Shown piece by piece: positions 22,952-35,539 of a DNA stretch of 64,000 bases. The first letter of the stretch is position 1. Each line of letters opens with the position of its first letter. The notes under the pieces were generated by a model. It made no database searches, had not been told where the DNA came from, and saw only the letters and a list, made by a program, of their open reading frames with translations. The stretch spans positions 206,651,632 through 206,715,631 of the forward strand of contig JASDDO010000006.1 of the NCBI GenBank assembly GCA_030015575.1, written 5' to 3'. The stretch is from Agapanthus africanus (Eukaryota; Streptophyta; Magnoliopsida; Asparagales; Amaryllidaceae). A program made the translations under genes and the position numbers.

Positions 22952-24742
22952 GCTAGGTTTAACTTTGTATAAGTCTAGGTGACCCTCGGTTGATGGAGTA
23001 GGCGATTTAGGTAGAGTAACGTACTGTGGGTATGGTCCGCGGCATACTTACGATACGCTACTCTACTTAAGGAGCCTTAGGATGTACAATTGTTTGCACC
23101 GTATTCCATTCGTTCTTTTGATCTATCTTCGTCAATGTTGGAGGGTGGTTTCTGTTACCACGGACACACTGGCAGAGGGAACTGCGGCTCGAATGCGATA
23201 ACCATTAGAGTATTGGTTATTCCTGAGGATTGAAGCATTGGTTAGCGTGCGGACGAAGGGTATTCACATGCCGTCCGGATGAAGTTAAAGGGTTCGAACG
23301 ATTATCAGAAAACCATTTTCCCAAGTTTAAAGTATTCGGAAGAACATGCAGGTATTTCGATGGACCCTCTAGAAGAATGAAACCCTAACTCGACATAATG
23401 ACCACGAGAACGCCCTTGAACCTTAGGGTTTACGGCAGTTCCACGGTGCCATTAGTGAGGCTTGGGTTTGCCCTTCTACGGCTGGACCATCGATGCTGGG
23501 GTATGTACCAGATATTTTTAAACTGTACTTGAGTGTTGAGCTCTCGGGGAATTATGGGATTTTGATGGATCGATCGAAAAGTTTAATATAGTCCGGATGT
23601 CAAGTGAAGGGATCGACTACGTGGGAGACTTTAGATATGAGTATTGCCGTGGGTAGCACAGTCAGCACAGCTATGAAGAGACGAGTTCGAAGCAATCGAC
23701 ATCAGAGGAAAGAGGCGCACATTGACGATAGTGTTTACGATTGTGATTTGGTGATTTGAATTTCATATTTCTGTTATTGGATTTTGGTATTTTGAGGATT
23801 TTGTTCTACGATTGGTATTTCTTATGTGTGCCTTCATTATATTCTATTTTTGTTTCATATATCAGTTGTATTGATGTTGTTTAATACATACCCAGTGCAC
23901 TTGATTTGGTTTTAATACCTTTTGTGATGTTGATTTGATTTCGTGCATAGGGGTTACACATGATTTTGACATATGTTTCGACCTAGTTTTTATGCATTTT
24001 TGTACTGTGATTTCGATTTTGATATTCGATGTATGTTTTCGTGCACCATGTGCACCTGATTGAGATTCTTGCGCACACTTGGCGCACTTGATGCGATTTT
24101 GTGCACACCAGATACACTAAATCGGGGTTTTGTGCAGATTAGATGCACCTGATTTTGAGTCGTGCACGCACGTTGCACTTGACAGATGTTTTTGGTGCAC
24201 ACCTGTTGCACTTAGTTTTGTTGTTGTATGTATTCGTGGTATCTGTAGTTGGTTTCGATTTCAGTGCGCACCGGACGCACATGATATTTTTATGATGTGA
24301 TTGGGATTGATTTCAGTTTGAGCAGTATGTTTTCATAGTCATTATTATTTGATTTAGTAACCAGGCGGACGTGTATGTTAAATAAAAGATATATATATAT
24401 ATATATATTTTTAAAATAAACGTCTGCTACTTATGCCGTGACACGTGCATCACACGGCGATTTTCAAAAGGGGTTTTTGCATATTTCTTTATCCAGACGT
24501 TTGGACGATTTTACTATGATGCGCACTATATATAAGTTATAGATTGATGTATATTATGATGATTTTCATATTGGGTTTTGATATTTCATTCTCGCCATAA
24601 CTCCGATGATTGCGTTATGCTTGACGGAGTTGAGTTTTGTTATGTATTGATGATTTCGGAGCCCCGACGATTTGAGTGTTTTGCTAAATGTTTTAGTATT
24701 TGGAGGGGGGGTTTTAATTTAAATTCGGAGACCGAATTTCTT
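22952..24742 (+). other. LARD-B non-coding interior
   Basis: It carries the block shared with LARD-A (23304-23717), the GTGCAC array (24041-24283), a short (AT)n run near 24390 and, just before the polypurine tract, an ATTCGGAGACCGAATTT inverted repeat near 24722. No frame resembles a retroelement protein. Confidence 0.75.
24041..24283 (+). repeat. 32 bp GTGCAC tandem array, LARD-B
   Basis: About seven units of roughly 32 bases follow the pattern GTGCACAC, then 3-6 bases, then TGCACTTGAT and a GATTTT spacer. The paired GTGCAC/TGCAC elements are best kept, while the spacers vary. The homologous array in LARD-A is at 11281-11530. Confidence 0.75.
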
Positions 24743-24756
24743 AAAGGGGGGAAGAT
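24743..24756 (+). other. LARD-B polypurine tract
   Basis: AAAGGGGGGAAGAT directly precedes the 3' LTR. Confidence 0.9.
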
Positions 24757-27700
24757 TGTAACGTTTTAAAAATAATTAAATAAATAATTAAATGAATAAA
24801 ATTGTTTAAGTGAAATTTTAGATTTTCGGTAAAGTAAAATGTATTTTTCGTAAAACTAAACCGTGATTGTTTTTCATTATAATTTCAAAAATACCTATTT
24901 TAATTACGTAATTACTAGTAAATGGTATTTATTTAGCCACTTATAAATTTTTAGTTTAATTAAAAAAAATTCCTAAATTAATTATTTTAAATATTAACAT
25001 AAGCTTTACTTTTACACTAAATTAGTGTAAATTAAAAATTTGAATGGTTTTAATTTTTAAAAATGAACCATGGCATATTATAATTTAGTGTGTATCATGA
25101 AAAATTTATTTGCAAATTTTCCCATTTTTCTAGAGTTTTCTTGGTTGTTTTAGTAAAGAAATGAAAGAAAATGAAGAAATTCATGAAAAGACATAAAGTG
25201 AGATATTAATTGATGAAGTTTCTACACAACTCATGAAACTCTTTTCTCTTTCTCCCTCTCTCCCTTGCTTGGCCGGCCACACTCTCATGGCAGCCCCCCT
25301 CATTTCCTACTTCATTTTTTGTACAAAAATCCATCAAATTACATTCAAAAATTCAAGAAAAATTGCATAAAATCCTATTTATTTCCTACCCTTTATTCTT
25401 TGCTCTTCTTTACATGGATTTTGGAGATGGATAGCATGCATTTTGGAGGCTCATTTTCATGTTGATTTCATAATTTTGGAGGTATAAATTTCCTTCTTTT
25501 GTTTTATTTCTATTAGATGTTTCATTAAGCTTAATTAGATTTAATATATTAATTCTATTTACTACTTTTAAAAATTCAAGTTAGGGTTTGTAAAATTAAG
25601 TTGTGGTTTTATTAATTCATTAGGTTTATAATAACTAGTTTAACACTTTTACAAATGGAAAATCATGCATAGTTGATATATTGCAAATTGTGATCCAAAT
25701 TTCTTAAATTAAACCATTTTTAATAAACTAGATTTCTATTTATAGTATATATAGGTGGAATAAAATTGCAATTAATGTTTATAACACTAGAGTGTGGTTT
25801 TAAAGAGGATATTAACATGTTAGTGGAATGCAAAACCTAATCTAGTTATTAGTTTCAATTGTTAGTTAATAAAGTGTGATAAATATGCTAGTTTTTGCAA
25901 ACTAGATTTTGGAAATTCCTAAATAAATGAGATTAAAAATATAATTATGGTTTCATTATGTCATTATCATCATGAATTGTAGTTTAGTACATTAATTCAT
26001 GCAAAATCATGTTTGGTGGTGGAATTGTGGTATTTTGCTTGAAAGATTTTAAAAATAACTAAAGGTTGCAAACTAGAAATTTCAAATTAATACAAATTTG
26101 TATAATAAAAATATTGTGATGGTTTATATAGTCAAGTTATGCTATTTAATGAGTTTTATGACCATTAGTTTCATTTAAATGCCAAGTTTTGAAGTAAAAT
26201 GGTAATTTGGCGTTTCGGGTCTTTTCGAAATCGGACGATTTGAGTGATTTTAGGGTTTTGATGGATTGAATCATGCTCTATATTATAAGTAACGAGTTTT
26301 CTAAACTACAACTTGTTTGTTTATGTTTATCTCGATCCATCGGAGTTTGTACGCCGATATCGAGCGATATTTGGTTCTTTTGTGTGGACGGGACATAGGT
26401 TTTAACCTATGCTTGTTCCTTGCGTCGTTTTGACTTTTGTATGTGATTCAGTTTACGATGATATTTATATGTTTGCGTTTAGGTACCCCTCACGTAGACT
26501 GCGTGCGATGAAGAGGAGGATGGAGACACTGTATTCGGCAGACATGGACCATGTGAGTAGATGTATATCTACGGGGGGAAGTCGGGTGGATGGCGTTCTG
26601 AAGTCGGGTGGATGGCGTTTAGCACCCCCGCAACGTAGAATAGGAATAGTATTTATTGACATTAGGAAACCAGATGTGACCCTAGATTCTTAATACGTAG
26701 GACCCTAGTAATGACCCTAGGCTGGATTAGACTGATTTAAAAAGACAATATCAGAGAATGAATACCTTGGAAGAGGTTCGTAGGTTTCAGGCAGAAACAC
26801 ACACACGCACACACTGAAACTCGACATGGTGTATACGTGCGTGTGTATATACATATAGCACTAGGTATAGGTATATATATATATATACACAACACGTATA
26901 TATGATACATTGATGTGATATGATATCTGAGGTATGATGAACAGTATAACTGGGCTTGATGTCGTGATTATTGGCTATACAGTCGTATTAAGTGTTAGTG
27001 GATCATTAGAGAATGAGATAATGAACATGGATACATAACTTATAATGGGTGGTGATGATATTGAGGTACATGGGACTCTAAAATAGTACCCGGACTGTAA
27101 CTTGTGATTGATCACGATATGGGATATGTATGACTTGATTACGACATCATATAGGTGTGACTTGATGTCGATATCATAGAGGTATGACTTGAGGACGATA
27201 TGATACATAAGACATGATATTCCTGAGGATGGCATTATACTAATGATGAGACACCCAGGAGATACTTGACCCGTACCCCGATATTGGGATGCCGTACGAT
27301 GGATTTTACCGTACGAGGCATAGATATGATGATTGATCCGCACTCTTGATTCGAGGAAGCCGTACTACGTACGTGACGCTATTGAGGCCGGATCGCCGAC
27401 TATTAGAGATATTGATTCAGACCTAGGTAAACTCTTGTTTCTTAATGACTAGTTTCTTAGGTTTAGTTCCTTAGGAGGTTAGATGGACACTAGGTTAGTT
27501 TCGAGTCATATAGTGGTAGTGGTAATGGTATATCAAATGAGTGGATAACACACATCCGTCTTTACTTTCACACTGTAATCATCATGTTGCATGTTCATAC
27601 ATATGTTGCTATAATCAGTATAAACTGTACCTGTTAGGACACCAGCACCATTACCGATGATGCGCATATTCCACGCACACTTATTTGCCGGCTCACACAC

Positions 27701-29256
27701 ATCATCATCGGTAATTGCTATGTCACGTACACTTTAGATTATATTAACTTTTATTGATAGAATCAGTTAACAACTTGACCAATATAATATTGTGATTATT
27801 CTCTGATGTTAGTATAGACATGATAATTATTACTTAGACATTCATGCATTCATATTTTCATGTTATCATGCAGTATTATGGGCATATGCCGACACTTATC
27901 ATATACTTACTCATGATTTTAAGATTTCGATTTCTATGAGATTTCTGGATTTTTGGGGAAAACCGCAAGAATATATAAAACTTCTCTCTCTCTCTCCTCT
28001 TCTCTTTTTAAAATAAGATGCGGTTTTCTCGTGATGCATGTGTCGTCCACCATGAGATTTCATGTTTTCTGTTGGATTTTGAGACCCGATTCGAGGAGTG
28101 GATGAACCGTCTCGGGTATATGGTGGGCCCGGTATGGTACCCCGGGGCAAGAAGATCGAGTTGTAGACGATGAGCCTGGCAGGGGAAGGCTACCTACCGG
28201 TGATGTCTGGCGCGGCGGATATCCGGAGGATACCGACCGTTTTCGTGAGATTTGATGATATGGGCCGATCCGGACTGACGGAGCCTGAGGTATTGAGACT
28301 ATGAGACTTGAGATTTACATGTTTGTGTCGATGCTTGACACGGATTTCCATGGATTTCATTATTGAGATTTCAGATTCCTATACACATTTTACTATGATA
28401 ACAGTTAAAGATTTCTTATACAGATATATCTAGATTTCAGGATTGATTGTTTTATATTCATGGTGCATGCATATCCATTCATATGACATAGTACTATTTA
28501 AGGCACTGACACGAGCACGGAGTATCTGCACTTACACGTAGTATTACTCTGCTATTACTAGATGATAGGGACTTAGTAGTGTATTATTATGACCTAGGAT
28601 TGCGTCGTGCATTCGATTTCTTTTCGTAGATGTCTTCTACTCACGAGTTGGCAACTCACCCCCGTTGTGCCAAATTTTATTACAGGTTCGATGTACAGGT
28701 TTCCCTGGCAGCTTGCTGGCACATCTATTCTTTCAGGGTGATTTGCACGGTAGGTTGGTTCACTTGTATCCGAACCACCATTGTACTTTTATTCTTTAAT
28801 TTGTATCTAGTAAGCTCCATCAACCATATTTGTATTACTTGATAAGTTTATTGGACCAGTCTTTTATTTTGACCTTAGAGTCGCGCATGTATTATTCTGA
28901 TTTGGTGGTTTTGTTTTCTTTGAGTTTTGAGCCTCGCCCTTTGGCGTTGTATATTATTGTGCTTGTTGTGGTTATTTCCGCCTGTTGGCGTTGATGCTAG
29001 CTCCCGTTTGGGGATGCTTTTTATTGTTTATGTATATTATACTTGTTGTACCCGTTTGGGGGCCAGTTTTTATAGAGGAGACTCTGCCGAAATTTTTGAG
29101 AAAATTTGCTGATGCTTTTAAACTTGTTCTTCTTTTTCTTCTTCTTCTTCTTTTATGGTTTAGATTTCTGGGCTTCGGCTTACTTAGGTTACGTGGCGCC
29201 TCTAGACGCTTCGTAATCTAAGTGCCGGCCACGTTCCGTACTTTCGGGTCGTGACA
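24757..29256 (+). repeat. LARD-B 3' LTR
   Basis: Nearly identical to 18459-22935. It has one extra 23-base duplication of GAAGTCGGGTGGATGGCGTT around 26579-26623 that the 5' copy lacks. It ends GTCGTGACA at 29256. Confidence 0.92.
27650..27715 (+). other. conserved LTR hairpin, LARD-B 3' copy
   Basis: Perfect 13-base arms at 27650-27662 and 27703-27715 across a 40-base loop. Confidence 0.85.
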
Positions 29257-29261
29257 TCATG

Positions 29262-31128
29262 CTACCTCTTCACTAATGGTAGATTAGTGAAGCAAACACC
29301 CTAAACTAATGGCTAATATAGTAGAGGATGATGAAGTAGGAATTGAGCTCACTTTAGATTTATTTTTCTAACAATATTTCTTCACTTTTAGAAAAGCTAG
29401 TAAGCTTTCTCATGAGGAAAAAGATGATGAAGTGGAGATGAGAATGAAACTCATAAGGAGAGAATAGCAACAATGTGTGAGTTAGTATCATATACTAACT
29501 CATGTAGAGACTAAACTATGGCTAAGGATAATGGTTAGGTTAATAAATATCTTTGGTAAAACAAATTAGTGGACTAAATCAATGGTGACATCAAGCTTCT
29601 CCAAGCTTCTAGTCATGACAAATTTCCACCAATTTGTGAATTACCAAAATAAATAAAAACCTTAGGATTATCATAAGCATGGTGTAAGTCTCATACGCCC
29701 ATGTATCATGAGGCATCAAGCATGACACAAAAGTTGTACATTAATATATATCACATATATACTATAAGAACACAAGTGAGAAAAAGAAATGTTTAAGTGA
29801 GCCAATATTAATTAATGTAATTTAATATATCACATATATAATTATACATTAAATTATTAAATCAATACTTGATTTAATAACTCGGCTATATCACATACAA
29901 CCGACTAATATCAAATGTAACAACTTATCGAATCAACACTTCATCCGATTACCCGGCTATATCACATATAACCAACCGATATCACATATCGCGAGAATAG
30001 AATACGGTATCACATACGCGTATTGATCTCGGTCCCGCACATATCACTTATGTGCTCCTACTTCGTTTCGCATGAACCAGAAAACATAACGCGTCTAGGA
30101 CTCTAAATACTTGTCAATACGCCGGTAGTAGGTGATGCTCATATCAAACACCCACAAGCCGTAAGCTGTCTGCTAAACATAACGGCCACCTGAGTATTGA
30201 GCGATCAGAAGATCAACAAGCACGCCTACTGATACTCTTACGAATCCAATCAGTAACACTACTGTACAGTCCGGTCTCTTCGTCAGATATGTCGCATATC
30301 ACAGCCTGGGGGTGGTAAACGTCGAACCCCAATAGCCTGATAAGTCATGCCGATGTGAAGCTCATAACGGTTTGAGAAACTACTGATAACACTTACCAGT
30401 AGATATCAGCAACCCTGACCAGGGATTTCCTGTTATGGCCAATCAAGTATAGCGCAACATCAACCCTTAATACCGGGAGAGACGAATCCCCTCCTATCGC
30501 TAATTACCTCCATGTGACTCGGGACTGTACCCAAAAAACACCTTTTTGCACGATCTCTTGAACGTGGTATGGTGTAAATTAAAGCACAGTGGGAATCACA
30601 CAAGACTCTATGACGATCTCGGATCAACAGACTAACTTGTACTAGTGTCACCAGAGAACTACTATCTGGCGATAGGTATAATACCATCTAGGAGTTCTCG
30701 GCGAGTCCGTTCAGTGTACCTAGTCTCCACTGAGCACCTGTATACCATCTCTGATGTCAAACACCAATGGATATGGGATCATCCATCGCCCATCATATAG
30801 GTCAAGTAGCGTATACGCTAGTCTACTCTGGAGTATCGATGCCCTGTCTCGATGCTCCTACCACTAGGAACATTTGAAAGATGTACTTTCCGACTACCTC
30901 TGCCCCATTAGTATGATCCGCATCATAATCCTGGTAGTCAAGTACTCATCCTATGGGCTTTATCAACATGGAATAGAGAGACAATAAGTGTACATGTTAA
31001 GATAATATGCTACTAGACAGCATACTATCATGTCGAGCAAGAAAGTCCTCCCCATATATGTCCAAGCATCCGCTATAATATACATCACATGTATAATAAT
31101 GGCCTCTAGGGAATACAAATGACTAACA
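29262..31128 (-). mobile_element. Copia-3 LTR, right piece
   Basis: Continues the LTR interrupted at 18458 and aligns throughout with the Copia-4 LTR to its terminus, ACTAACA at 31128. No polypurine tract follows. The next bases are LARD-C sequence, so this is the outer edge of a minus-strand Copia element (its 5' LTR) or a solo LTR. The 29750-30060 stretch is dense in TATCACATAT repeats. No coding content. Confidence 0.78.
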
Positions 31129-31137
31129 CATGGTGGA
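31129..31137 (+). mobile_element. LARD-C LTR, left sliver
   Basis: CATGGTGGA matches the LARD LTR sequence that continues as CCCGGTACGGTACC after Athila-C. Its last five bases are the Athila-C target duplication. The assignment rests on continuity across the insertion. Confidence 0.6.
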
Positions 31138-31660
31138 TGTTCAGTTGATAAAACCGCACATTTAATATGACATTTTTCCTACTATTTCTATATAATAAAA
31201 GGTGTTTATTATAAATATGACAAATATGAAGTTTTATCTGCAAAAATACTATTTTCATATGTTTATATATTATAATTAATATTATGAAGGAAAAAGTAAG
31301 CATATAATATCCATGTAACATTTGGCCCATTTAAATATACTTAACTTATTAAATACCTTTGACCAATTCTTAAAATTAAAATATCATGACAAATGGTTAA
31401 AAATAATATCTCAACAAAAACAAATTCTACTAACATCATTTATTGAGATAATTGTGCAGGAATTATATCATGAGTAAAATCAAGGAAATCCGAGTTGGCA
31501 AGATCAAATCTGCCGAAGATATTCAAGTAAATTGAAGAAACTAATTCTGGCAGAAATGTAGAAAAGATATTCAAAGTCTAGATACTCAAAAGATTACCAA
31601 GTGTTACAGATATGAAGCTACAAAAATTAGAGGACATAATCTCACCAAAAGGGGGCGGAT

Positions 31661-31689
31661 CCGCGGCCAAACCTATCCAATGGCCGCGG
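31661..31689. repeat. GC-rich hairpin in Athila-C LTR
   Basis: CCGCGGCCA at 31661-31669 and TGGCCGCGG at 31681-31689 form a perfect 9-base stem with an 11-base loop. A related and longer palindrome occurs in Athila-D LTRs at 44071-44096. Confidence 0.8.
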
Positions 31690-31787
31690 TTCCGCCGCGG
31701 ATTTAAGGAGTTGAGATATGGGATTTTGGTGGTTAGGATCCTAACAACTAGTTTCCATATTAGGAAACTATGGTTCTGGCTCTGTGA

Positions 31788-31799
31788 CTATAAATAAGG
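31788..31799 (+). promoter_or_regulatory. TATA box in Athila-C 5' LTR
   Basis: CTATAAATAAGG is a strong plant TATA match about 650 bases into the LTR, just downstream of the GC-rich hairpin. Athila-D LTRs have a similar CTATAAATAG in the same relative place. Confidence 0.55.
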
Positions 31800-32672
31800 A
31801 CCTAGAGCCTCTTGGAAAAATTATAAAGCCGACGAGATCATGAAGTCTAAGACGGCTCACGCATCCAGGCTGATCATCAACTGTTCATCTACCTCCTTAG
31901 AAGAGATCGAAAAGCAAACTAGTGTTTTGTAATCATTTTCTAAGAGAACAAAGTGTACTTGATCTTGTTGATTAATAAAGATAGTTTTATTTTATTGCAT
32001 TTTATTTTCTTAATGATTTCTATCTTTTCTTTTCCCAACATGCGCGAATAATTCTCCGCTTAATAGGGTTCGTAGGATTAGGGTAGATTAATTGATGATG
32101 AAGATCCTTAAACTCTTTTTACGTCCTATAAAGTTTATAAACTTTATCAAAAGAATAGTTAACATCATAATCGGGCACGCTATCAATTCATTGATAGTCA
32201 CGACCATGATTAGACATTAGATTAACAATTGTTTTCGTAAAGGTTAAACAAGAACGGAGTTCTATGTCAAGATAGGGGTTAAGAGTGTGAACCCTTTTCC
32301 CTCAAGAAACCCTAATCTACATGCATCACTGTCGATCTAATTTTAAATCTATTAAAGGATAAAAAGATTATTCTTTAATTAATCATCCATGACTACTAAA
32401 TCTTAATGAACCCTACAAGCCCCCTTCTACTTTAAACCTACATCCGTAGTTAATCTAGATCAATATCCTGAATCTGTGTTTGACGTAGATCTAGAACCTA
32501 CAACCATTCTTCACCATTCTTTATTCTTCCTCCTTTCCTAATCAAAACGCCTAAAGTATGATTAAAAGATTCAACGTTTCCCTGAGGATGACCCGTACTC
32601 ATCTCGGTCTAGCTACAAGCGACACCGTTATTGATTGCGGTTAACCACTACACAAAAAAAAGATCAATCAAA

Positions 32673-32690
32673 TGGCGCCATTACCGGGGA
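32673..32690 (+). other. primer binding site, tRNA-Asp type
   Basis: TGGCGCCATTACCGGGGA starts two bases after the LTR and matches the complement of the plant tRNA-Asp 3' end at 16 of 18 positions. Confidence 0.82.
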
Positions 32691-33576
32691 TACGTGCGTA
32701 ATTTTTTATTCTTACTATTTGTGTTGAATTCTTATTCGATCTATATCATAATTAAAACAAAACTGCAAATTGTATATTTAACGATTTGTGTGTGAATTTT
32801 GCAAGGAGATCTAGAATCACAGAATTGAGGAAACAGAGAGCCAGAGACATTAATCAAGATCTAGAGGAGCACAGGAGGCCATGTAGCAAAAACATTCAGG
32901 AGATATCTCTTCCTTGCAGCGGAACCGCGGCAGAAGGAGCAACTTCGCGGCGGAAGCGCGGCTTATTTGAGGGATTAGGGGTCGTAACTTCTCTGGTAAG
33001 TTTCTCAACTCTTTCTCTCTCCTCTGAAATCTAATAAAATATCTTTTCTGCAGGATTCTTTGCAAAATATTGCCGCTCAAAAATCTTTTTGCAAAGTTTT
33101 GTAATTGGGTTTTTTATTCATATTTTAATACGGATTTTTAAGGGGCAAAGACCAAATTCAGATTAGGTAGGGATTTTATAACCCTTCCTAAGCCCCACAA
33201 ATCACAAAATGAGCATCAGCATCAACCCTACATTAATTTAAAAAATATCTAGACAAGACTCTAAGGACTGTCGCGCTCAATATGGACAGAGGAAGGTCGT
33301 GGGTAATTTATCGCTTATCCGCATTACTTTTGTGGTGCCTAGGCAAGTGTGTCTAAGGCAAGTGGTTATTTAATTAATGCCCGCTATTTTCGGTGATTCA
33401 TATAGCGGATACATCCCACTTACCTGGCACGTACCTTTCCATAAGAGTAGTAAATAGGTGATAGAGGATTGATCCTACGGCTTGTCCTTTGGAAGTCTAG
33501 GAGCGGTCTAGAGAATTGACCAAGGTATCACCCGCGTGACAGGCGGGAATACTCACCACCCACCATATCGATCGAG
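32691..33576 (+). other. Athila-C leader
   Basis: Untranslated-looking sequence with several CCGCGG-type motifs near 32920-32965 and a GTGGTGCCTAGGCAAGTG segment near 33330. No coding domain. Confidence 0.55.
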
Positions 33577-35075
33577 ATGGACGGTATTCCATCAAATTAT
33601 AATACCACGCTGCCACCGCCTGTAGGCGAGAAAAATCCACCGCGCATCTCTCTCCAAGAAAGATGTTATCCTATCTGTGGTCCTTTTCCTACCTGTCTAT
33701 CCATTCCACCAGCCAACGGGGATAATTTTGAAATTAAACCCCACTACAACAATCTGTTGCCCAAATTTCACGGGTTTGAGTCTGAAGACGCATACGTCTT
33801 TATTACCAAATTTGAAAATGTATGCGCTATGATGGGTACTTCACATCTTTCTGTGGATGCTATGAGATTACGTCTTCTTCCATTCACTTTGTGTGATATA
33901 GCCAAGAAGTGGCTTTATAACACAGCCGCACATTCTATTTCAAACTTGGGGGGGGGGAATTCATCACAACTTTCCTAAAGAAATTCTACCCTAATCATAA
34001 GACAATTCGAGTCCGTAGCGAAATAAATCAATTTACCCAGCTTCCCAATGAACTATTTTCGAAGAGTTTTGAACGCTTCAAGGATCTGTTAGTTCAATGT
34101 CCTCATCATGGAATCCCTAGATGTGATCTGTGCAGAATCATATATGAGGGCATTAATCCTACAACAAAACAGATACTTGAATCCATGTGTCAAGGCACCT
34201 TCATGACTAAAGATGATGGTGATGCCTGGAGATTTTTAGAAGATTTCGCTGAAAAAACTTTACAGTGGGAGAGTGTAAACCAACCATCGTATAGAGGTGG
34301 TGTTCACCAATCTGATGTTTCCATAGGAGTTAGAGCTAAAATGGAAGCAATGCAAAAGAAACTCGAAGCTATGGAACATAAATTTTAAGTAGCCTCCCTA
34401 AATCAGATGACACTCCCTAAAACTGTCTGTGGATGATGTTCTGATCCATCACATCTTACGGAAGAATGTCCTTTGAATTCTCGGTTTCAAGGTCAAGAGC
34501 ATACCAATGCTGCTTTTCAACAAAGACCTAGAAACGATCCGTATTCTTCCACTTATAATCAGGGTTGGAGGAATTACCCTAACTTTGCTTGGAACCAACA
34601 ACAAATTCAAGACACGGTTCAAAACCAAAACAACTTTCAATGGGTCCCTCCACCACAACAGCAACCACTACAATTGAGTCAGCACCCCTATCAATCACAA
34701 AAATTTCAAAATCCGGCCAACACTTTTGCACCGTATAACAATTCTTTGCAATTGACCGGTACTGATAACTCCTCTTCACTCGAACAAACCATGAATTTTC
34801 TTCTGACAAAGTTCATGCATGTTTCGGCTGAGATGAAGTCTTCCGTCGATGACATAAAAAAGAACTCTGCCTTCCAAGGTGAGAGTATTAAATCGATGGA
34901 AGCACAAATTGCACAATTAAAAGACGAAATAAGTGTTAGAGAAAGGGGGAAACTTCCAGCTCAACCCTTACCGAATCCTGGCTACTCACATCATGTGAAT
35001 GCTATTACCACATTAAGATCTGGAAGAGTGCTTGACAACCATGTCGGTGAAGAGATTGATACTAATAATGATTAA
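33577..35075 (+). pseudogene. Athila-like gag region (fossil)
   Basis: The first part carries the retrotransposon-gag signature NLLPKFHGFE followed by LLPFTLCDIAKKWLYN, characteristic of Athila gag. The later part is Gln/Asn-rich with a coiled-coil-like segment (MEAMQKKLEAMEHK) and ends near the link to the protease. Gag would form the particle that packages element RNA. The region is split between frames and broken in a few places. Confidence 0.82.
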
Positions 35076-35539
35076 TCAATCCATGATACCCCGGCTGAGA
35101 CTTTTCCTTCCACTTCTACTTCTACTTCTGACCCCAGTTCGTCTACCCCACCATTTTCTTCCGAGCCTATTCTCCGTTTTCCCCAAGGCTCGAACCCTCA
35201 GCACACTTCTTCTAGTCCACCAAAGATGATCCTCACTCCTATTCTGGGATTTTTCCTACCCATACCACCTTCTCCACTGTTGGACCCAGCTATTATTGCT
35301 AAAGCTCCTTATCCGAATCTGTTAAGGGGAAACAAACCGAGTCCGCAGATGGAGAAGATTATTGACATCTTTAAGCAGGTTAACATCAATATCCCTCTCC
35401 TAGATGCTATACAACAAGTTCGGGCTTATGCGAAAATTCTCAAGGACTTGTACACTAGGAAGAGGAAGACTTAAGTGCCAAAAAAGGTGTTCATATCGAG
35501 TACTATAAACACAGCTTTTCCCTAACAATTACCAAGGAA

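Larger units (their letters stand above)
18459..29256 (+). mobile_element. LARD-B: young non-autonomous long-LTR element
   Basis: LTRs of 4477 bp (18459-22935) and 4500 bp (24757-29256) flank an interior of only 1821 bp with no coding domain. The 5 bp duplication TCATG is perfect, and primer site and polypurine tract are present. LTR identity is about 98% by eye, the highest in the window, so this is the most recent complete insertion. It looks structurally whole but encodes no protein, so it would depend on another element. It shares the last two-thirds of its LTR and parts of its interior with LARD-A, but not the first ~1.5 kb of LTR. Confidence 0.9.
31138..32670 (+). repeat. Athila-C 5' LTR
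   Basis: Starts TGTTCAGTTGATAAAAC and ends AAAAGATCAATCA. It holds a GC-rich hairpin at 31661-31689 and a TATA-like CTATAAATAAGG at 31788. Confidence 0.9.
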
